This document shows positions 40,629-43,349 of a stretch of 43,349 nucleotides of DNA, piece by piece. The notes under the pieces were generated by a model, which saw only the letters and a list, made by a program, of their open reading frames with translations, was not told the origin of the DNA and did no database searches. Source of the DNA: a virus; IMG/VR virus record IMGVR_UViG_3300022744_000047, positions 1-43,349 of that record, one strand, 5' to 3'. Numbering within the stretch: the stretch's first letter is position 1; each line of letters starts with the position of its first letter. Both the position numbers and the translations under genes were made by a program.

Positions 40629-41489
40629 GTGCGTGGACCAGCACTACAGCAGCCTCTCGTATCTAGGCCCGCTTACGGTGAAGGTCGTGGCACAGTTGCG
40701 GAGTCAGGTCTGCCTGGCGGGGGCCCCTCGAACAAGGGGCTGCCGGTAGACCCAGGGATCCCTGGGTCCGCTACCTTCAACAAGCCATCTGGGGAGGGGG
40801 CTCGGGATTCCGACAAGGGTGAGGACGAGTCCATCTACCGGACGGACAACCCCGATGACCTTCTGACCGACCGGGAACGTGTAGACACCCGTGAGGACAA
40901 CGCCAAGAAGGAAAACGGCGTCAGCTACATGCCCACCAGTGAGTGGGACAGCTCGACCAAGACCAAGTACCCGTACCGTGACGGGATCCCGAACACTCAC
41001 AGTGCTTCCGCTGAGTTCGTGGCAGGCCTCTGGGAGGCTGAGCATGCTCCGACGTTACGCATTGCGGGCGAGACAAGGATCAAGACGGCGCTTCGCCTGG
41101 AGGCCATCGTAGAGGGCCTCAACCCTAAGTTCAAAGAGCGTGCTGATCGGTGCTCAGTGACGCTCAAGCGGGCGGACATCAAGAACCTGCGGTGGATCCT
41201 TTCGGTGGATTGCGGTAACGGTCCGAAGGTTGTGAAGGTCAAGGGCTTCCGCGACAAGACCGTCACGAAGCTCTCGAAGATGGACCTCGATTTGTCGTGT
41301 TCCTGTCCAGCGTGGCGTTGGCTTGGGCCTGAGCACCACTCGAAGACCGAGGATTACCTGGACGGGAAACCCCGGGGTACTGCTTCGGTTCCAGTGATCC
41401 GTGACCCAACAGGTGTAAACCGCGTGTGCAAGCACGTGGCGGCTGTCCTGTCCCACATCAAGAAGTGGGACGTGGGTAAGAAAAAATAG
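40629..41489 (+). CDS. SWIM-type zinc-finger protein
   Basis: The product is 286 residues from a GTG start three bases after the previous stop. Residues 1-120 are disordered and polar. Residues 125-285 form a folded domain: SAEFVAGLWEAEHA, a beta region, then Cys224 and Cys226 (SCSC) and, after a long loop with GPEHHSKTEDY, Cys267 and His269 (VCKHVAAVL). CxC...CxH is the SWIM zinc-finger signature. SWIM domains bind DNA or protein. Whether this one is packaged in the virion or acts in the cell is unknown. Confidence 0.7.
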   Translation: MRGPALQQPLVSRPAYGEGRGTVAESGLPGGGPSNKGLPVDPGIPGSATFNKPSGEGARDSDKGEDESIYRTDNPDDLLTDRERVDTREDNAKKENGVSYMPTSEWDSSTKTKYPYRDGIPNTHSASAEFVAGLWEAEHAPTLRIAGETRIKTALRLEAIVEGLNPKFKERADRCSVTLKRADIKNLRWILSVDCGNGPKVVKVKGFRDKTVTKLSKMDLDLSCSCPAWRWLGPEHHSKTEDYLDGKPRGTASVPVIRDPTGVNRVCKHVAAVLSHIKKWDVGKKK

Positions 41490-41504
41490 ATCGGATCAGA
41501 TACC

Positions 41505-41960
41505 ATGCCAATGTACAGAACACAGTGCGCCAAGTGTCAGAAGGTCGAAGAACGCCGCCTGACTTTTCAGCAGTATGATGCTGTGAAAGCGGGGACAACT
41601 CTGACGTGCTCCGGGGAGTGCGGGGGCCAGGTGGGCCTTGTGTTCGACCCCACAGACGTAAGCTTCGTCCTCAAGGACGGAGAGTCTGGGGGTTGGGTTA
41701 GCAAGGCCACCAAGGAAAACTCGTACCGGGCCAAGCGGCGCACAGTGATGGCTCAACGTGAGCGGGATCACGTTCGTCCGAACAAGCTACAGCCCAATTT
41801 TCAAGGCAAACCCGCTGCATCTTGGGCTGAAGCCAAGGATGCGGCTTACCAGTCTACCTATGACAAGGTGAAGGGTGAGCACGGGGCCAAGGACGCCGCA
41901 GTTGCGGCGTCTGAGAGTGCCAAAACCTACGATCGCTACGTCAAGCAAGAGGTAACATGA
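41505..41960 (+). CDS. FmdB-like zinc-ribbon protein
   Basis: The product is 151 residues. MYRTQCAKCQKV with Cys8 and Cys11, then LTCSGECGG with Cys35 and Cys39, form a short zinc ribbon like that of FmdB regulatory proteins. The segment GESGGWVSKATKENSYRAKRR and the basic stretch after it follow. The C-terminal part is Lys/Ala-rich and helical. It lies among virion-type genes and ends four bases into the next gene (ATGA). Function is uncertain. Confidence 0.7.
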   Translation: MPMYRTQCAKCQKVEERRLTFQQYDAVKAGTTLTCSGECGGQVGLVFDPTDVSFVLKDGESGGWVSKATKENSYRAKRRTVMAQRERDHVRPNKLQPNFQGKPAASWAEAKDAAYQSTYDKVKGEHGAKDAAVAASESAKTYDRYVKQEVT

Positions 41961-42574
41961 ACCGCCTATTCTCAGTTCGGCGTAGACGCCCCAACATCGT
42001 AGACATCGATACGCCTAAAGTTTACGGCGTGGACGGTTACCGTCTCAAGTGGGCAGCCAACTTCGATGGTGTGTTCGCGACCATCTTGACCTCAACAAAC
42101 ATCGGCTTCTTGGATGATGCGGTAAACCGTAATGTCATCGAGACTCAGCCGGTAACGGACAAGGTGCGGATGGTCTTCAACCCGGCGACCTACGCTATCC
42201 CGGATACCGCTGCCTTTTGGCTAAAGTTCGTGCCGGTCATCGGGGGTGTGGAGCAGACACCCGGTGCCGCAACGCTCGTACTGCCGAGTTCGGCAAATCA
42301 CGGTGTGGGGGATGTGGTGATCGCAGGTACGGCACCTGCTGCGGGTCCTCTGCAACTCGACCTGCCGCTCATGCAGGACATCCGATTCGTCAACAAAGAC
42401 ACCACCAACAGGCTTCTTGTGGCTTCGGAGAGCGGCGGCCCGCAGATGGCCATCTTGCCGTTGGTCGGAGAGCAATCGGTGGGTTTGTTTGGAACACAAG
42501 GCACGATCTACGTGCAAGGGAGCGGCGGGGACGTTGCTTTCTCCGCGACACTCACGTTGGCCTTCCCTCGCTAA
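41957..42574 (+). CDS. Beta-rich virion-type protein
   Basis: The product is 205 residues starting four bases before the previous stop (ATGA), with AGAGGTAAC upstream. A short basic leader (RLFSVRRRRPN) precedes a beta-rich body: YRLKWAANFDGVFATILTSTN, FWLKFVPVIGGVEQTPGAATLVLP, then VQGSGGDVAFSATLTLAFPR. Gly, Val and Thr are frequent and charge is low, as in tail, baseplate or decoration proteins. I do not recognise the family. Confidence 0.6.
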   Translation: MNRLFSVRRRRPNIVDIDTPKVYGVDGYRLKWAANFDGVFATILTSTNIGFLDDAVNRNVIETQPVTDKVRMVFNPATYAIPDTAAFWLKFVPVIGGVEQTPGAATLVLPSSANHGVGDVVIAGTAPAAGPLQLDLPLMQDIRFVNKDTTNRLLVASESGGPQMAILPLVGEQSVGLFGTQGTIYVQGSGGDVAFSATLTLAFPR

Positions 42575-42590
42575 CTAAAAGGTTGTCCGT

Positions 42591-42917
42591 GTGTATCTCA
42601 TCAATCAACTATCCCTTCAGGTTGCGCAGCAGCTATTCATAGCTGCGAACCGCTATCGTGTTGGGCAGAACTTGGTGGGCCTCAAGAACGGGAGCAATGT
42701 CACTTACCACACCCCAGGACTAGAGAAGTTTGCACATAACCTGCCGTTCCTAGACATCTCGGTCTACTTTAACGGCAGTCGTCTTGCGTTGCTGGACGAC
42801 TATATGGTTATGGAATCAGGGGGCTTTGGGACGGGTTTCGACACGATCGTTTTGGCGGTCCCGGCTCCTTTGCCGAACGATCACTTGCTCGCCGATTACA
42901 TCTTGCAGGTGCCGTAA
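42591..42917 (+). CDS. Small virion-type protein
   Basis: The product is 108 residues from GTG 42591, with AAAAGG upstream. The sequence has an N-terminal helix (NQLSLQVAQQLFIAANRYR) and beta segments (LDISVYFNGSRLALLDDYMVME). The NGSRL-type hairpin resembles one in the gene that follows (NGRRL). It shares one base with the next start (TAATG). Function unknown. Confidence 0.6.
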   Translation: MYLINQLSLQVAQQLFIAANRYRVGQNLVGLKNGSNVTYHTPGLEKFAHNLPFLDISVYFNGSRLALLDDYMVMESGGFGTGFDTIVLAVPAPLPNDHLLADYILQVP

Positions 42918-43349
42918 TGGCGATCACCCTCAAGCGCTACAACTCCATCCGTAGGACGGATGACGTTGACGATCAGCAGGGATCACCCGCCATCCTGGGC
43001 GCACTTGTGGCCTCTACGACTCAGGAGGAGCTGCAAGTCTTCTTCCTCAGCCGCATGCGGCAGATCATCTTTGGGGAGACCAGTGTCGAGCACTGGTACG
43101 ATGACTTCCTTGGGGACGGTATTCTATCGCTCAAGGACCTCTCTGCGGGGTCTGGGATTCAGCTTGTTCGCGTCGGTGTTCCTTTGGTGGGACCACTTGA
43201 TGGTACGAACCGTGTTTTTCGCACCACCCCCGACCACTTCGTTCATGACTTGGGCGGTAGCGGTAAGACGATTGAGGTCTGGCACAACGGTAGGCGTTTA
43301 GTCCAGACCGCCACACGTAATCCAGGTGAAGGGGATTATTGGGTGGAGG
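42917..43349 (+). CDS. Virion-type protein, 3' end outside window
   Basis: ATG 42917 overlaps the preceding TAA. The frame stays open for 144 codons to the right edge. The product begins MAITLKRYNSIRRTDDVDD, has a helical part (TQEELQVFFLSRMRQIIFG), a beta part (GSGIQLVRVGVPLVG, NRVFRTTPDHFVHD) and a short segment IEVWHNGRRLV near residue 122, like a tail or baseplate beta-hairpin. I do not recognise the family. It is coupled to the small gene upstream. Confidence 0.6.
   Translation, partial: MAITLKRYNSIRRTDDVDDQQGSPAILGALVASTTQEELQVFFLSRMRQIIFGETSVEHWYDDFLGDGILSLKDLSAGSGIQLVRVGVPLVGPLDGTNRVFRTTPDHFVHDLGGSGKTIEVWHNGRRLVQTATRNPGEGDYWVE

Overview
The window is a stretch of a tailed double-stranded DNA bacteriophage genome (Caudoviricetes-type), possibly from an environmental sample. 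The signs are densely packed genes, almost all on the + strand and often with 1-4 base stop/start overlaps, a large terminase subunit, portal, prohead protease, scaffold-like protein and HK97-fold capsid, and a phage-encoded recombination/replication set. By eye the base composition is moderately GC-rich. The host cannot be named from the sequence. I saw no rRNA, tRNA, CRISPR array or integrase. No intergenic gap exceeds about 175 bases; the longest, 1306-1478, holds an inverted repeat.

Region 1 (1-391) is the 5' part of the only leftward gene. Region 2 (439-16014) is a recombination, replication and transcription block. In order it encodes a coiled-coil protein (possibly UvsY-like), a likely ssDNA-binding protein, a RuvC-like resolvase, RecA/UvsX, the N-terminal half of a Rad50/SbcC-like ATPase ending in a zinc hook, Mre11/SbcD, a Cas4/RecB-like four-cysteine nuclease, a short coiled coil, a sliding clamp, the separately encoded C-terminal half of the Rad50-like ATPase, a four-cysteine protein, an unknown protein, a TOPRIM primase without a zinc ribbon, a degenerate metallopeptidase-like protein, a DnaX-type clamp loader, a NusG-flap endonuclease fusion, and a protein with two sigma-region-4-like helix-turn-helix units. 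DNA polymerase and replicative helicase are not in the window. A GC-rich hairpin at 16042-16067 closes the block.

Region 3 (16100-28480) starts the virion and packaging genes: a protein with BACON/Ig-like domains, several uncharacterised proteins including one with three Cys4 modules, a probable small terminase subunit, TerL, three tandem paralogues interrupted by an HNH homing endonuclease, and the portal. Region 4 (28488-36691) is head morphogenesis: a 1014-residue protein with an EAPKA repeat, a zinc-ribbon protein, a prohead protease with a zinc-finger insertion, an acidic Gln-rich scaffold candidate, a decoration-protein candidate and the major capsid protein. A strong intrinsic terminator follows. 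Region 5 (36822-43349) holds further virion-type genes, including a multidomain protein with a duplicated 37-residue linker, a SWIM-type zinc-finger protein and an FmdB-like zinc ribbon. It ends in a truncated gene.

The most unusual items are the NusG-FEN fusion next to a sigma-like gene, the Rad50-like ATPase split at its hook, a recurring short R-V-A-A-R-F type motif in otherwise unrelated proteins, many cysteine-based metal-binding modules in virion-region genes, and a long inverted repeat that encloses the ribosome binding site of the 783-residue protein gene.
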